Of a DNA stretch of 64,000 nucleotides, positions 9,001 to 19,384 are shown piece after piece; within the stretch, counting starts at the first letter, position 1, and the number at the start of each line of letters is the position of its first letter. The notes under the pieces are model-generated. The model searched no databases, had not been told where the DNA came from, and was given only the letters and a program-made list of their open reading frames with translations. The stretch is taken from assembly GCA_003281455.1 (NCBI GenBank), contig QCBX01000003.1, positions 1-64,000 of the forward strand. Reading direction: 5' to 3'. The stretch comes from Prochlorococcus sp. AG-347-J21 (lineage in GTDB: Bacteria > Cyanobacteriota > Cyanobacteriia > PCC-6307 > Cyanobiaceae). Made by a program: the position numbers and the translations under genes.

Positions 9001-9903
9001 GTGATTACATTACCTTCTGGTGTAGACATAAAGGAGTTAATAAATGATTTGAGGATTTTTAGTTGGGAAGCAGCTGAAATCTTACTTTATTATGCCCAAA
9101 TAATTAAATTTTCAAACAATAAAACCAAAATTATAAAAAATAACAACAGTCAAGATCCAGTAACACTTGCAGATTTAGAGGTGAATGAGTTAATAATTAA
9201 GAGGATAAACGAAAAATACCAGGGTATTGACTGGGAAATATTAAGTGAGGAGAATATAAAGCTACCTTCTTTAACTAGAAAAATTCATACTGACTGGATT
9301 TGGATCCTTGACCCTCTTGATGGAACTAAAGATTTTATTCAAGGCACTAGTAATTATGCTATGCATTTAGCATTGAGTTATAAAAATAAACCATATTTGG
9401 GAATTGTTTTGATTCCCGAAAAAGAAGAATTATGGATTTCTAATGGAGAAGAGGTTTGGTGTGAAAAAAAAGATGGATCAAAATTATCTCCAAATCTATC
9501 AAAAAATAAAAATCTTAAAGATATGGTTATAGTTACGAGTAAAAACCATCGGAACAAGTCTTTAAGAGATTTAATTCTTAAAATTAAATTTAAAGAAGTT
9601 ATAGTCATGGGAAGTATAGGTTGCAAAATTGCATCCATTGCAAGAGGAGAAAGTGATATATATATATGTTTAAGCCTTCCTGGTGGGGGAGCTCCTAAAG
9701 ATTGGGATTTTGCTGCTCCAGAAGCCATCTTAAGAGACGCTGGAGGTAAAATCACAAATTTAGATAATAAAAATCTGATTTATGGCAATTCAAATTTTGA
9801 ACATGGAGGGATTATAGTCGCTACGAATAATGCGAAAATGCATGAGCTTATATGTTTGGAAATCAAAGAGATAATTAAATATTTTGACCTTTACCCTATT
9901 TAA
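9001..9903 (+). CDS. cysQ: 3'(2'),5'-bisphosphate nucleotidase / inositol monophosphatase family
   Basis: CysQ-type enzymes remove the 3'-phosphate from PAP/PAPS formed in sulfate assimilation, using Mg2+. In the 300-residue protein the Li-sensitive phosphatase signatures are visible: DPVTLADLEVNE (about 51-62), the metal-binding WILDPLDGTKDFI (about 101-113), and the C-terminal KDWDFAAPEAILRDAGG (about 228-244). The GTG start gives an N-terminus LPSGVDIKELINDLR that looks native. It converges with pnp (3 bp between stops). An inositol-phosphatase activity is the alternative. Confidence 0.9.
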   Translation: MITLPSGVDIKELINDLRIFSWEAAEILLYYAQIIKFSNNKTKIIKNNNSQDPVTLADLEVNELIIKRINEKYQGIDWEILSEENIKLPSLTRKIHTDWIWILDPLDGTKDFIQGTSNYAMHLALSYKNKPYLGIVLIPEKEELWISNGEEVWCEKKDGSKLSPNLSKNKNLKDMVIVTSKNHRNKSLRDLILKIKFKEVIVMGSIGCKIASIARGESDIYICLSLPGGGAPKDWDFAAPEAILRDAGGKITNLDNKNLIYGNSNFEHGGIIVATNNAKMHELICLEIKEIIKYFDLYPI

Positions 9904-9906
9904 ACT

Positions 9907-12072
9907 CTAACTAAGGGGTGCCACTGGGGTTGGGGTTGGTTCAGGATAAGAACCTCCCCCATTTTGTGAAACGCCTCTTAAAGTTAGATTAATCCTTCCT
10001 CTACTATCAATTTCTCGAACCCTAACAGTTACTTCATCTCCTTGCCTAACTACATCTTCAACTCTCTCTACTCTGGCTTCAGAAAGTTGTGATATGTGAA
10101 CCATCCCTTCTTTACCAGGAAGAATTTCAACAAAGGCACCAATTGGTATTATTCGAGTTACAACACCTGAGAAAATTTCACCTTCGTGGACTTTTCTAGT
10201 TAATCCCTCTATTATCTTTTGAGCTTCTTCAGCAGCTGCACCATCATGTGATGCGATAGTAACTATGCCTCCATCTTCAATATCAATTTTTGTATTAGTT
10301 CTCTCAGTAATTCCTTTGATAGTCCTTCCGCCAGGTCCAATAACTGTTCCTATAAGTTCCGGATCAATCCTAAAGCTTAAGAGTCTTGGTGCGTGAGGAG
10401 ATAAGGCATCTTTAGGTTCATCAATTGCCTCTTGCATCTTTTCTAAGATATGTAATCTTGCGGGACGAGCTTTTTTGATTGCGTCAGAAATTATAGAGAC
10501 AGGCAAACCTGTGATTTTCATATCCATTTGCAGTGCTGTTATCCCTTTGTCGGTACCAGCAACTTTAAAATCCATGTCACCAAGAAAGTCTTCTATACCT
10601 TGAATATCTGTAAGAATTCGTATTTCTTTACCTTCTTTGATTAATCCCATGGCTGTACCACTTACAGGGGCTTTGAGAGGAACTCCTGCATCTAATAATG
10701 AAAGTGTGCTGCCGCAAACTGACCCCATTGAAGTTGATCCGTTTGAACTTAACACTTCACTAACAACTCTTAAAACGTAAGGAAATGTCTCTTTACCTGG
10801 TAGCACAGGAATTATTGCTCTTTCTGCTAATGCTCCATGGCCAATTTCTCTTCTGCCAGGAGTTCTCATTGGTCTAGTTTCTCCTACAGAATATGGAGGG
10901 AAATTATAATGATGTAGATAAGTTTTTTCAGTGCTTGGATTAAGATCATCCATTTCCTGAGCATCACTTGGAGTACCGAGTGTAGTTGTAGATAAAACTT
11001 GTGTTAAACCTCTTTGAAATAATGCAGATCCATGAACTCTCTTTGGGAGAATTCCTGCAGAAGCTGATATTTTTCTAACTTCGTCGAGATCTCTCCCGTC
11101 AACTCTTTTCCCATCATTTATAATTTGAGACCTCATTAATTTCTTTGTAAGTTTTTTAAAGTCGGAACTTAATAACTTGTCATTTTCTCTTAGAAGAGCT
11201 TTTATTTGGTTGTCATCTTTCAAAGATTCAATTTTATCTAGAGTATCACCCTTTATTTTTTCGAGTTCGAGATCTCGCTGCTCTTTTGACTGATCAAATT
11301 TCTTTAAAACTAAATCAATACTTTTTGTACAATTTTTTTCTAAGTAAGCGGATAATGTTTTATCTTCCTCAGGTTCTGATGGCTTAACTTGTTTTATACC
11401 TAAATCTTTCAGTAAATCTTCTTGAGATTTAATAAGTTCAGTAACCGCTTCATAACCAAAATCTATCGCTTCGATAGTGTCTTGTTCAGACAATTGGTTG
11501 GCACCTGCTTCAATCATGACGATGCCTTCAGGTGATCCCGCTACAACGATGTCCAAATCTCCTTTCTCTATCTCTCTGTAGCTTGGGTTTAGAATGAAAT
11601 CATCCCCTATTAGCCCAACTCTGACCGCTGCCATGGGACCGTAAAATGGAATTTCCCCAAGTAAAGTAGCTATTGAAGCCCCAGTAACTGCAAGAACATC
11701 TGCCGGTACCCTTTCATCTAGAGAAAGGCAAGACGCAACTATTTGTATTTCGTCTTTCATCCATGAGGGGAAAAGTGGCCTCATTGGTCTATCAATCAAT
11801 CTTGAAATTAAAGTAGCTCTTTCAGGAGGGCGACCCTCTCTCCTCATGAAACCACCTGGAATTCTTCCAGCAGCATATAGTTTTTCCTCATAGTCACAGA
11901 TAAGAGGCAGAAAGTCTGATGCTTCTTTTTTTGTAGTTTTTGTCGCTGTAACTAACAGTGATGTGTCACCACATTCAATCATTACTGATCCATTTGCTTG
12001 AGGAGCATATAGTCCTGTAGTTAGTCGTATCTCTCGTCCGTCAAACGTGATCGACTTATTTTGTCCTTCCAC
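9907..12072 (-). CDS. pnp: Polyribonucleotide nucleotidyltransferase (PNPase)
   Basis: PNPase degrades RNA 3'-to-5' by phosphorolysis and can add heteropolymeric tails. The 721-residue protein has the expected order: the first RNase PH domain (1-~210), a helical linker (~210-300), the catalytic second RNase PH domain (~310-540, with [16 protein letters not shown] and [11 protein letters not shown]), the KH domain (~575-620, [12 protein letters not shown]) and the S1 domain (~640-705, [19 protein letters not shown]). Length is normal for the family. It is transcribed leftward with rpsN, 129 bp downstream of it. Confidence 0.98.
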   Translation of the reverse strand: MEGQNKSITFDGREIRLTTGLYAPQANGSVMIECGDTSLLVTATKTTKKEASDFLPLICDYEEKLYAAGRIPGGFMRREGRPPERATLISRLIDRPMRPLFPSWMKDEIQIVASCLSLDERVPADVLAVTGASIATLLGEIPFYGPMAAVRVGLIGDDFILNPSYREIEKGDLDIVVAGSPEGIVMIEAGANQLSEQDTIEAIDFGYEAVTELIKSQEDLLKDLGIKQVKPSEPEEDKTLSAYLEKNCTKSIDLVLKKFDQSKEQRDLELEKIKGDTLDKIESLKDDNQIKALLRENDKLLSSDFKKLTKKLMRSQIINDGKRVDGRDLDEVRKISASAGILPKRVHGSALFQRGLTQVLSTTTLGTPSDAQEMDDLNPSTEKTYLHHYNFPPYSVGETRPMRTPGRREIGHGALAERAIIPVLPGKETFPYVLRVVSEVLSSNGSTSMGSVCGSTLSLLDAGVPLKAPVSGTAMGLIKEGKEIRILTDIQGIEDFLGDMDFKVAGTDKGITALQMDMKITGLPVSIISDAIKKARPARLHILEKMQEAIDEPKDALSPHAPRLLSFRIDPELIGTVIGPGGRTIKGITERTNTKIDIEDGGIVTIASHDGAAAEEAQKIIEGLTRKVHEGEIFSGVVTRIIPIGAFVEILPGKEGMVHISQLSEARVERVEDVVRQGDEVTVRVREIDSRGRINLTLRGVSQNGGGSYPEPTPTPVAPLS

Positions 12073-12201
12073 TTTTTAAATTATAAATCTATACATAATT
12101 TATTCTTACATTTAATAGGGACATATTGAGTAAATTATTTAGATAAGCTATAAATTTTCTTAAAAATGTTGAAGAATGAATATTAAAAATCTTTACTTGC
12201 A

Positions 12202-12504
12202 CTACCAACTTGATTTAACTACCCCAGGAAGCTCACCATTGTGAGCTCTTTGCCTCAACTGATTCCTGCAAAGACCAAAGTCTCTGTAGACTCCTCTTGG
12301 TTTACCAGTTGCCCAACATCTATTTCTAACTCTATTTGGGGCAGAATTTCTAGGGAGGCCCTGTATCTTTCTATGTATTTCTAATCTTTCCATTGGGTCT
12401 TTTGCAGCATTGAATTCATCTAATAATGATTTTCTTTTTGCAGCATATTTCTGTACAAGCTTTTTGCGTTTGACTTCTCTCGCAATCATGGACTTTTTGG
12501 CCAT
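12202..12504 (-). CDS. rpsN: 30S ribosomal protein S14
   Basis: A 100-residue S14 of the long, zinc-free type. It has the family's basic N-terminus ([17 protein letters not shown]) and the signature segment [32 protein letters not shown], split here only by motif borders. It assembles in the head of the 30S subunit near the A site. It stands outside the main ribosomal protein operon, between rseP and pnp and in the same direction as both. Confidence 0.97.
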   Translation of the reverse strand: MAKKSMIAREVKRKKLVQKYAAKRKSLLDEFNAAKDPMERLEIHRKIQGLPRNSAPNRVRNRCWATGKPRGVYRDFGLCRNQLRQRAHNGELPGVVKSSW

Positions 12505-12566
12505 TTAAGTAGAATTTTTAAACTTTTTCTATATTAACAGCTTGGATAACAATTTTTAAAATTTAT

Positions 12567-13646
12567 TTATTGATTAAATAATCTTTGTACTATTAAAAGT
12601 TGACTAGTATCCCTTATTATAAGCAGCACACTAAGTCCAACTAAAAGAAAGAAACTTGATTGAGTAACTACCATTTGTACCTTAACTGGTACTGGTTTAC
12701 CTCTAAAACCTTCAATCAAAGTAAAAACTAGTTGTCCACCATCTAATAGAGGTAAGGGTAAAGAATTGAGAACTGCTAAATTAATAGAAATTAGTGCTGC
12801 AAATAATAATATCCCTGTTCCACCTTGTTGTGATAGTTGAGCACCAATTTCAACGATTTTGACGGGCCCACTTAATTGTTGAGCTGTTGAGGAGAAATTT
12901 GTAATTAATCCTTTATAACCTTGTATCGTTTTTACCAAAAGTGAAGAAAATTCATTATTGGTGTATTTAAAAAGGTCGAATATATTTTTTGTCTTTTTAG
13001 TTTCTTTTTTTATATTAGGTTGTAATTGAGCACCTATTGTACCTTTCCCATCTATATTTTTTGGTACCAATGTTAAATCTTTTAGAACTCCATCTCTATC
13101 AATTGTTATCGAAATTGGGTTCTCTGATGAATTTTGAATCTCTTTTACTAAATCGGAAACTGCTTGATCGCCAACTCCTAAAGTACTTCTCTCAATTTTT
13201 AAGATTTTATCCCCTGCTTGTAACCCAGCAAGAGAAGCTGCCTTTTCCGGCTGAGTAGCCAAAACTAAAATACCAGGATCGGGATCAAATGGAATCCCAA
13301 TAGTAGTTACATTTACAATTAAGATAGTATAAGCAAGAATTAAATTAGCGAATACCCCAGCAGATATAACAATTACTCTTTGAATAACTGGCCTATTTTT
13401 TAAAAGATTTGGATCTTTAGGGTCAATATTGTTTATTTCTTCATCAGGAAAGGAAACAAACCCCCCCAATGGAAAGGCTCTAAGTGAATAGGTTATATCT
13501 TTATATCTTTTCTGAATTATTGATGGTCCAAAACCAATTGAAAATCCATCAACATAGATACCTTGCAAAATTGCTGCAAGAAAATGACCCATCTCATGAA
13601 AAAAAATGAGAAATCCCAGAACTGCAATTGAGGTTAAAACGTTCAT
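12567..13646 (-). CDS. rseP: Site-2 membrane metalloprotease (RseP/S2P family)
   Basis: An intramembrane zinc metalloprotease of 359 residues. The zinc-binding HEMGH (HExxH) lies in the first membrane segment at about residues 17-21. A PDZ domain follows (about 105-200, PEKAASLAGLQAGDKILKIE). The second catalytic motif LPLLDGGQL is in the third helix near 300. In bacteria these proteases complete regulated intramembrane proteolysis of anti-sigma factors or membrane-bound regulators. It lies 9 bp downstream of serS, probably in the same transcript. Confidence 0.95.
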   Translation of the reverse strand: MNVLTSIAVLGFLIFFHEMGHFLAAILQGIYVDGFSIGFGPSIIQKRYKDITYSLRAFPLGGFVSFPDEEINNIDPKDPNLLKNRPVIQRVIVISAGVFANLILAYTILIVNVTTIGIPFDPDPGILVLATQPEKAASLAGLQAGDKILKIERSTLGVGDQAVSDLVKEIQNSSENPISITIDRDGVLKDLTLVPKNIDGKGTIGAQLQPNIKKETKKTKNIFDLFKYTNNEFSSLLVKTIQGYKGLITNFSSTAQQLSGPVKIVEIGAQLSQQGGTGILLFAALISINLAVLNSLPLPLLDGGQLVFTLIEGFRGKPVPVKVQMVVTQSSFFLLVGLSVLLIIRDTSQLLIVQRLFNQ

Positions 13647-13655
13647 TTAATTATA

Positions 13656-14933
13656 CTAAGCAGTTTTTAAAAAATTCGAACCAAAATATGGAACTAGTGC
13701 ATCAGGAATTTTTACACTCCCATCAGTTTGTTGGCCATTCTCAAGAATAGCAGCCATAGTTCTTCCAATCGCAAGCCCACTACCATTTAAGGTATGCAAG
13801 TATGTATTTTTTTTATCAATTTTTGCTCTTACTGATGATCTGCGGGCTTGAAAATCTAAACAGTTACTGCAACTTGAAATTTCTCTATAACATTTACTAC
13901 TTGGTAGCCAGACTTCAAGATCAAAAGTTCTGCTTGAAGAAAAACCTAAATCTCCAGTGCAAATATCAACTAGTCTGTAAGGTAGATTGAGCTTTTTTAA
14001 GATACTTTCTGCATCTGAAGTGATCTTTTTATGAGCTTCTTTAGATTTACTTGGATCACAAAACCAATATAGTTCAACTTTATTAAATTGATGAAGTCTT
14101 ATTAAACCTTTAGTATCCCTCCCATAACTCCCAGCTTCTCTTCTAAAACATGGGCTATATGCAACATACTTAAGGGGTAATTGCTTGGGATCAATAATAT
14201 CATTTCTATGAAAAGCAGTTAGTGGGACTTCAGCTGTGGGAGAAAGCCATAGGTCGTCATTAGAACACTTAAAACTTTCATTTGAAAATTTTGGTAATTG
14301 ACCAGATCCGGTAAGACTTTCTGAGTTTACTAAAGCTGGCGGCATTAACTCTAAATAACCATTTTTAGTATGCATGTCGAGCATAAAAGTTATTAGTGCC
14401 CTTTCCAATCTGGCGCCATTGCCAATTAGTGTAATAAAACGACTTTTAGATATTTTAGTTGATTTAACAGAGTCGAAAAGATTAAGACTTTCGCCTAATT
14501 CCCAGTGTGATTTAAGATTTTCTCTTTCTAAAGGGTCTCCCCAGGTTTTTACTTGAACATTATGACTTTCATCTTTTCCAATAGGAGCATCTTTGCTAGG
14601 TAAATTTGGTAAATTACTAATTTCATTATCTACTTGTTTATCTAAAACTCTTTGTTTCTCTTCAAGTTCAGAAATTTTGGTTCTGTATTCATTTCCTTTT
14701 TTCTTTAAATTATTTACTTCTAGAGAATCTTTGCTTTTAGATTTGCTGATTTCTTTACCGATCAATTTACTTAACTTTTTACTCTCAGATTGGAGACTGG
14801 ATATTTCTATATCAACTTCTTTTTTTTGAAGAGTTAATTCTTGTATTTGGGAAATATTAAAAACTTTTCCTCTTAGGGATAAACTTTCTTCAACTGAAGT
14901 TGGATTTTCTCTTATTAATTTTTGATCTAACAC
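13656..14933 (-). CDS. serS: Seryl-tRNA synthetase
   Basis: SerRS charges tRNA-Ser with serine. The 425-residue protein has the long N-terminal antiparallel coiled coil (about 25-105, rich in Lys/Glu/Leu) that grips the long variable arm. The class II catalytic core follows, with [37 protein letters not shown] split across motif 2, and [16 protein letters not shown] as motif 3 near the C-terminus. Length is normal. It is transcribed leftward with rseP directly after it. Confidence 0.97.
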   Translation of the reverse strand: MLDQKLIRENPTSVEESLSLRGKVFNISQIQELTLQKKEVDIEISSLQSESKKLSKLIGKEISKSKSKDSLEVNNLKKKGNEYRTKISELEEKQRVLDKQVDNEISNLPNLPSKDAPIGKDESHNVQVKTWGDPLERENLKSHWELGESLNLFDSVKSTKISKSRFITLIGNGARLERALITFMLDMHTKNGYLELMPPALVNSESLTGSGQLPKFSNESFKCSNDDLWLSPTAEVPLTAFHRNDIIDPKQLPLKYVAYSPCFRREAGSYGRDTKGLIRLHQFNKVELYWFCDPSKSKEAHKKITSDAESILKKLNLPYRLVDICTGDLGFSSSRTFDLEVWLPSSKCYREISSCSNCLDFQARRSSVRAKIDKKNTYLHTLNGSGLAIGRTMAAILENGQQTDGSVKIPDALVPYFGSNFLKTA

Positions 14934-15055
14934 TATTTTTTTTTATACCTTAATTAAGGTAGTTAATCTAAGTTCATTATCAGGGATTTTTGACTAAAAA
15001 TTAACTAAATTAATGATTCCTAACTTAAGGGGTATTTTTAAATAAAAATTTTGAG

Positions 15056-16525
15056 CTAAGATGCATATCGAGCCCGCCCTGAAGATGACCATTCTTTTAG
15101 TAAATTAATTTGCTCCTTAGCTGTTCTGGATAAGGGAACTAATTCAGAAACTGCCTTTATTAAATCTTTCTCCATAAGTTCTCTATTCTCAGAGAATGAA
15201 ATATGCATTCCCTCTATTACAGCTTGTTCAAGTTCTGCACCTGAGAACCCATCAGTTCTATCAATGATAGTGGAGAGAGGAAAACTATAACTCGGTCTTC
15301 TTTTTTTTAAGTGCAAATCTAGAATACTTAATCTTTCTTCAGAATTTGGTAAGTCAAGAAAAAATATCTCATCAAACCTACCCTTCCTTAATAATTCGGC
15401 AGGAAGCTTGTCTATAGCATTAGCAGTAGCTATGACAAATACGGCAGATTCTTTTTCAGCCATCCAAGTTAGCAAACTTGCTAAAACCCTTTGACTTGTT
15501 CCTCCATCACTTCTAGCATCACCACCAAAGCCCTTATCAATTTCATCGATCCAAAGGATGCAAGGAGACATGGCCTCAGCTCTCAATATTGATTCTCTTG
15601 TTCTTGCCTCGCTTGAACCAACAAGGCTAGAAAATAGTCTTCCAACATCAAGCCTAAGCAGAGGCATCGACCAACTCTTAGAAATTGATTTTGCGGTTAG
15701 CGATTTCCCTGTTCCTTGAGCCCCAACGAGTAAGACTCCCTTGGGAATAGGTAATCCATAGTCTCTAGCTTCTTTAGAAAAGGCCCTGTATCTTTGATTG
15801 AGCCAAACTTTTAAAACATTTAAACCACCAATATCATCTTGACTTGATTTGGCTTCGAAAAATTCTAAAATTTCACTTCTGGCGATTACTTGTTTTTTCT
15901 CTTCGAGAATATCTTTAATATCTTCTTTACTTATTTTTCCTCTTTGAGCAAGGGCCTTTGCAGTGACTTGCTTTACTTTAATTTCGGTTAGTCCACTTGA
16001 AGCTATAGAAAGTTCGTTTAAGTCTTGTTCTTCTAGTTTTGAATTGGTATTGATAGCAATTTGTTTTATTAGATTTTTCAATTCTCTTTGATCAGGTAAA
16101 GGTAAATTTACAATTGCCATTAATTCATCCAACTCTTCAGATGATGGAAATAAATGAGAACTAAAAATTAAATTATGACTAGTTTTTTTAAGCGCTGAGG
16201 ATAGTTCTTTAATAGTTCTGTTGATAAATGGATCATCATAAAATTTATGAAAATCTTTAACTAATAAAACTGTTGAAACTTCAGAATTTAGTTCTTTAAG
16301 CCAATTAAGCACTCCTAACGGATTGTTAGAAAATTTACCTTCTTCATTTATTAATCCTTTTATACCACTAACACAATCCCAGTAAACGAATCTTTTTATA
16401 TTTAGTCTTTCACAAGAAAACTTAACTAATTTTTCTAATCTTTCCTCTTCTTTAGTCCTAATCCAAATTAATGAAGTTCTAGATTTAATGAGTAATTCTA
16501 AATTTTTAGACCAAGAATTCATCAT
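15056..16525 (-). CDS. AAA+ ATPase, Ycf46-type
   Basis: A 489-residue AAA protein. The N-terminal half (1-~220) is a degenerate domain. The C-terminal half is a complete AAA module with Walker A GAQGTGKS (268-275), Walker B CILWIDEID (322-330), a second-region-of-homology segment AELLRKGRFDEIFFLDLP and a C-terminal helical lid. This arrangement is that of the cyanobacterial/plastid Ycf46 family, reported to influence photosynthesis or carbon uptake; its exact job is not established. It lies 12 bp after yidC on the same strand and is followed by serS. Confidence 0.9.
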   Translation of the reverse strand: MMNSWSKNLELLIKSRTSLIWIRTKEEERLEKLVKFSCERLNIKRFVYWDCVSGIKGLINEEGKFSNNPLGVLNWLKELNSEVSTVLLVKDFHKFYDDPFINRTIKELSSALKKTSHNLIFSSHLFPSSEELDELMAIVNLPLPDQRELKNLIKQIAINTNSKLEEQDLNELSIASSGLTEIKVKQVTAKALAQRGKISKEDIKDILEEKKQVIARSEILEFFEAKSSQDDIGGLNVLKVWLNQRYRAFSKEARDYGLPIPKGVLLVGAQGTGKSLTAKSISKSWSMPLLRLDVGRLFSSLVGSSEARTRESILRAEAMSPCILWIDEIDKGFGGDARSDGGTSQRVLASLLTWMAEKESAVFVIATANAIDKLPAELLRKGRFDEIFFLDLPNSEERLSILDLHLKKRRPSYSFPLSTIIDRTDGFSGAELEQAVIEGMHISFSENRELMEKDLIKAVSELVPLSRTAKEQINLLKEWSSSGRARYAS

Positions 16526-16537
16526 TTAAGATTAAAA

Positions 16538-17680
16538 CTATTTTTTGTTGTTAGGTTCAAAAGGTAATCTTTTTTCAGAAATAGTTGAGGCGTTAGTTGT
16601 GATTGTTGCATTTTTTCCTAATAATTGTTGATCCAGAATTTTCTGTAAATTATCAGGGAGAGCTTCTTTGTTAAGGAGAAAGGTTTGAAATGCCTGGAAT
16701 ATGTTAGCAACAACCATATACAATAAAACCCCAGCAGGGAGTGGGAAAAACAAAAACATACCTGTAATCATGACTGGAGTGATTTTGTTCGCAGTTGATT
16801 GCTGTGGGTTTGCTGGCATCCCTTGGCTAGATAAAACTTGGGATAAAAGTAAAGTTAAGCCAAAAGCACCAACAAGTGCTGCAATGTCCCAATTAATAGA
16901 TCCATCTACATAGAAGCCAACTTGACCTAATGCTTTAATAAAAAGAAATCCACTTTTAGCAGCTAGACCAGGAATTTTAGCTTCAATTGTTGCATCACCT
17001 GGTTTAATTGCAGTTACTGTTCCATCTTGGGAAACTTTTAGATTTTCGGAACCTTTTGAAACTGTCCAAGTAGGAAGGAATTTAGAACCGTTGTCGAATT
17101 TAGATAAAACTTCTGAATAACTAGTGCCATTTGTTGTTTGCAGATTTATTTTTATTGATTCATCTGCTCCTAATTTTGTCCCATTAGGGAGGGTAGCTAT
17201 TACAGGGTAATGTGATTTTTCTGTGATGAAAATTGAGTGTCTTGGAGACTTATAAGGTTTTGGGTCAATAGCTGCAATTTGATCTTGGGGCACAACCTTA
17301 AGATTTATGTTGTAGGGAACATCAGCAAATGGTGAACCTCGTAAGGTTGCAAACAATGCAAATAAAACAGGCATTTGGACAATTAAAGGGAGACAACCAG
17401 CAAGAGGACTGCCAAATTCATTCATTAATTTTCCTAATTCTTCTTGCTGTTTCTTTGGGTCACCTGAAAACTTAGATTTTATTTCTGCTTGCCTTTTTTG
17501 CATTACTGGTTGGGCAATTTTCATCCTTCTTGCGCTTCTAATAGAACCAGCACTCAGAGGGAAAAGCGCAATTCTTATAACTACTGTTAAAGCAACAATT
17601 GCTAAACCATAACTAGGAACCAAACCGTAGAAAAAATCCAGAATAGGGATTAGTAGTTTTTCGGAAATGAACCCTATCAC
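16538..17680 (-). CDS. yidC: Membrane protein insertase YidC/Alb3/Oxa1 with an Ig-like insert
   Basis: YidC inserts and folds membrane proteins, in cyanobacteria both thylakoid and plasma membrane ones. The 380-residue protein has the 60KD_IMP core: [20 protein letters not shown] (about 24-43), the cytoplasmic coiled-coil hairpin (about 55-88), [19 protein letters not shown] (about 94-112) and C-terminal membrane segments (about 264-345). Between the second and third membrane regions is an insert of about 125 residues (126-252). Its second half (about 200-240: [25 protein letters not shown]) reads like a bacterial Ig-like group 2 domain. It is in the classical rpmH-rnpA-x-yidC context. Confidence 0.96.
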   Translation of the reverse strand: MIGFISEKLLIPILDFFYGLVPSYGLAIVALTVVIRIALFPLSAGSIRSARRMKIAQPVMQKRQAEIKSKFSGDPKKQQEELGKLMNEFGSPLAGCLPLIVQMPVLFALFATLRGSPFADVPYNINLKVVPQDQIAAIDPKPYKSPRHSIFITEKSHYPVIATLPNGTKLGADESIKINLQTTNGTSYSEVLSKFDNGSKFLPTWTVSKGSENLKVSQDGTVTAIKPGDATIEAKIPGLAAKSGFLFIKALGQVGFYVDGSINWDIAALVGAFGLTLLLSQVLSSQGMPANPQQSTANKITPVMITGMFLFFPLPAGVLLYMVVANIFQAFQTFLLNKEALPDNLQKILDQQLLGKNATITTNASTISEKRLPFEPNNKK

Positions 17681-17751
17681 GATATTAAAAAGAGTGTAAA
17701 TTTAACAGACATTTATTTTACAGGAAAAAAAGTTTTTTGTAATTAATTAAT

Positions 17752-18165
17752 TTAGGATTTAGTAGCAAATCCACTTACCTCGTTAAGATTTGCTTGCTGA
17801 GATTTTTTGATTATATTTTCTTCAATAAATTTCTGCTTTTCTCTAAAAAGTGGTAAAGATTTCATTTCAACTTTTGATCCGTCATTAAGAATAAGAACCA
17901 TATCACCATATGATCCAAAACCTCTTGGGATAGATCTAATTTCTTCAATTTTACTTAATGAAACTTGAGTTTTGTTCTTGCCAAACCAACCTCCATCTAT
18001 TGTAATTTTCTTATTTGTAATTTTGTATCTTAACCACAAGGCTCTTACTATTGCAGCAAAAGTAAATGGCAAGCCAAGAATAGTTAATCCTGCTAAAAGA
18101 TTTATTATTAAGTCACTTCTTGCGGGACCACCTTCATAAAAGGTTTCTTCATTCATGTTAATCAT
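17752..18165 (-). CDS. PH-domain small membrane protein between rnpA and yidC
   Basis: A 137-residue protein. It has a hydrophobic segment (about 20-48, IINLLAGLTILGLPFTFAAIVRALWLRYKI) followed by a bacterial PH-like beta domain (about 50-115, KKITIDGGWFGKNKTQVSLSKIEEIRS). Its ATG overlaps the rnpA stop (ATGA at 18165-18162), so translation is probably coupled. Position between rnpA and yidC corresponds to the variable slot occupied by yidD in many other bacteria, but the sequence is not YidD. A role in membrane or ribosome biogenesis is only contextual inference. Confidence 0.8.
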   Translation of the reverse strand: MINMNEETFYEGGPARSDLIINLLAGLTILGLPFTFAAIVRALWLRYKITNKKITIDGGWFGKNKTQVSLSKIEEIRSIPRGFGSYGDMVLILNDGSKVEMKSLPLFREKQKFIEENIIKKSQQANLNEVSGFATKS

Positions 18166-18548
18166 TTTATTAGACGTGATTTGAACATTAAGCTTTGAAA
18201 TTCCTCCAAAAGTTGATTTTTGTCATTGCAAAAATCTCCAAATTTAAGGTTAACAAGTAACCAATATGGTTTGTGGTTATTAATATTTTTAATGTTTTTT
18301 AATAGCCACTCTTGAAGAATTCTTCTAATTTTGTTTCTATCTACAGCTTTTTTTGTGACTTTTTTGCTAATAGAAATCGCAACCCTTAAATTATTAGAGG
18401 TATTTTTGTGTTTGTGGGATAAGAGAATTTCAGAATTAGATCTTACCACTTTAAAAGTCATTAATTTTCCATAATATTTAATGGAATTTTTATGGATATA
18501 ATTAAAAGTCCTATGACCTTTTAAACGCATATCTTTAGGTAAGGCCAT
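18162..18548 (-). CDS. rnpA: Ribonuclease P protein component
   Basis: RnpA is the protein partner of the RNase P ribozyme that matures tRNA 5' ends. The 128-residue basic protein carries the RNase P signature in LRVAISISKKVTKKAVDRN followed by KIRRILQEW (about 71-100), with the conserved Arg/Lys face. Length is normal. It lies 12 bp downstream of rpmH and overlaps the PH-domain gene by 4 bp. Confidence 0.96.
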   Translation of the reverse strand: MALPKDMRLKGHRTFNYIHKNSIKYYGKLMTFKVVRSNSEILLSHKHKNTSNNLRVAISISKKVTKKAVDRNKIRRILQEWLLKNIKNINNHKPYWLLVNLKFGDFCNDKNQLLEEFQSLMFKSRLIK

Positions 18549-18560
18549 ATTAATTAAGGT

Positions 18561-18698
18561 TTATACAGCTATTCTTTCTCTACCTTTTTGTCTCCTACTT
18601 TTAATAACTCTTCTACCAGTATGAGAACGCATTCTTACTCTAAAACCAGATACGCGTTTTCTTTTTCTTGATGTTCCACCAAAAGTTCTTTTAGTCAT
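18561..18698 (-). CDS. rpmH: 50S ribosomal protein L34
   Basis: A 45-residue, very basic protein read from the minus strand: [15 protein letters not shown], then [14 protein letters not shown], then [16 protein letters not shown]. This is the full L34 sequence pattern. The ATG is at 18698-18696 and TAA at 18563-18561. It heads the conserved rpmH-rnpA-PH-yidC cluster. Confidence 0.97.
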
Positions 18699-18728
18699 TT
18701 TTTTAATTAACCATATTTAATTTATCAT

Positions 18729-19307
18729 TTAATCGATCATTATAGTCCAGCTTCCTAAATAAGTTGAAATTGATTTTCCTTTAGGTTGACCATACGAATG
18801 GAATTGATATAGTCCTGATCTTTTTGGATTAGAGACTTTTAAAAGAATTGCATAACTTTCTTTGTTCGAAGGGATTGGCCTATATGGGTAAATATTTATT
18901 GAACGTAAGCCTGATTCCTCACTATTAATTTCGATATCAGCTGGAATATCTTCTAAACATTTAGTTCGACTTTCAAAACCGCCAATATTTACCTTGCAAA
19001 AACTAATTTTTTCTTCATTTAATGAGGATTTAAATGTTTTGGGGATTGCTAAGTTAATTTTTAAAAGGTCGGTTTTTCTATCGGATGGCCTAAAGAAAAA
19101 ATAAATCTTATTTCTTAATTTTCTTTTGTTTTCTTTTTGAAACCATTTTAATCTTCTAAAGCCAGAATCTTGATCCCATTGAAATTCTAACCCAGCATTA
19201 ACATCTTTAGTATTACTGAAAAATGGGGTTGAGATTAAAATTATAGGAATTAGAAAAAATCTTAAAATTTTAAAATTTAGAGCAATTTTTTTTGTGTTTT
19301 TTATCAT
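18729..19307 (-). CDS. Exported DUF2808 protein
   Basis: A 192-residue protein with a signal peptide (about 1-38: basic start, hydrophobic FFLIPIILISTPFF, cleavage near DVNAG). The mature part is all-beta in appearance and contains FFFRPSDRKTDLLKINLAIP, CKVNIGGF and a C-terminal SGLYQFHSYGQPKGKSISTYLGSW segment. These are the hallmarks of DUF2808, a family largely confined to cyanobacteria, of unknown function. The rpmH start is 30 bp from its stop on the same strand. Confidence 0.85.
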   Translation of the reverse strand: MIKNTKKIALNFKILRFFLIPIILISTPFFSNTKDVNAGLEFQWDQDSGFRRLKWFQKENKRKLRNKIYFFFRPSDRKTDLLKINLAIPKTFKSSLNEEKISFCKVNIGGFESRTKCLEDIPADIEINSEESGLRSINIYPYRPIPSNKESYAILLKVSNPKRSGLYQFHSYGQPKGKSISTYLGSWTIMID

Positions 19308-19384
19308 TGAGGAATTTAATTTTTATGGAATTGATGAATTAAGGCTTATCCAATTTCTCATTGGAAAAATTGTTTTTTTTAAGG

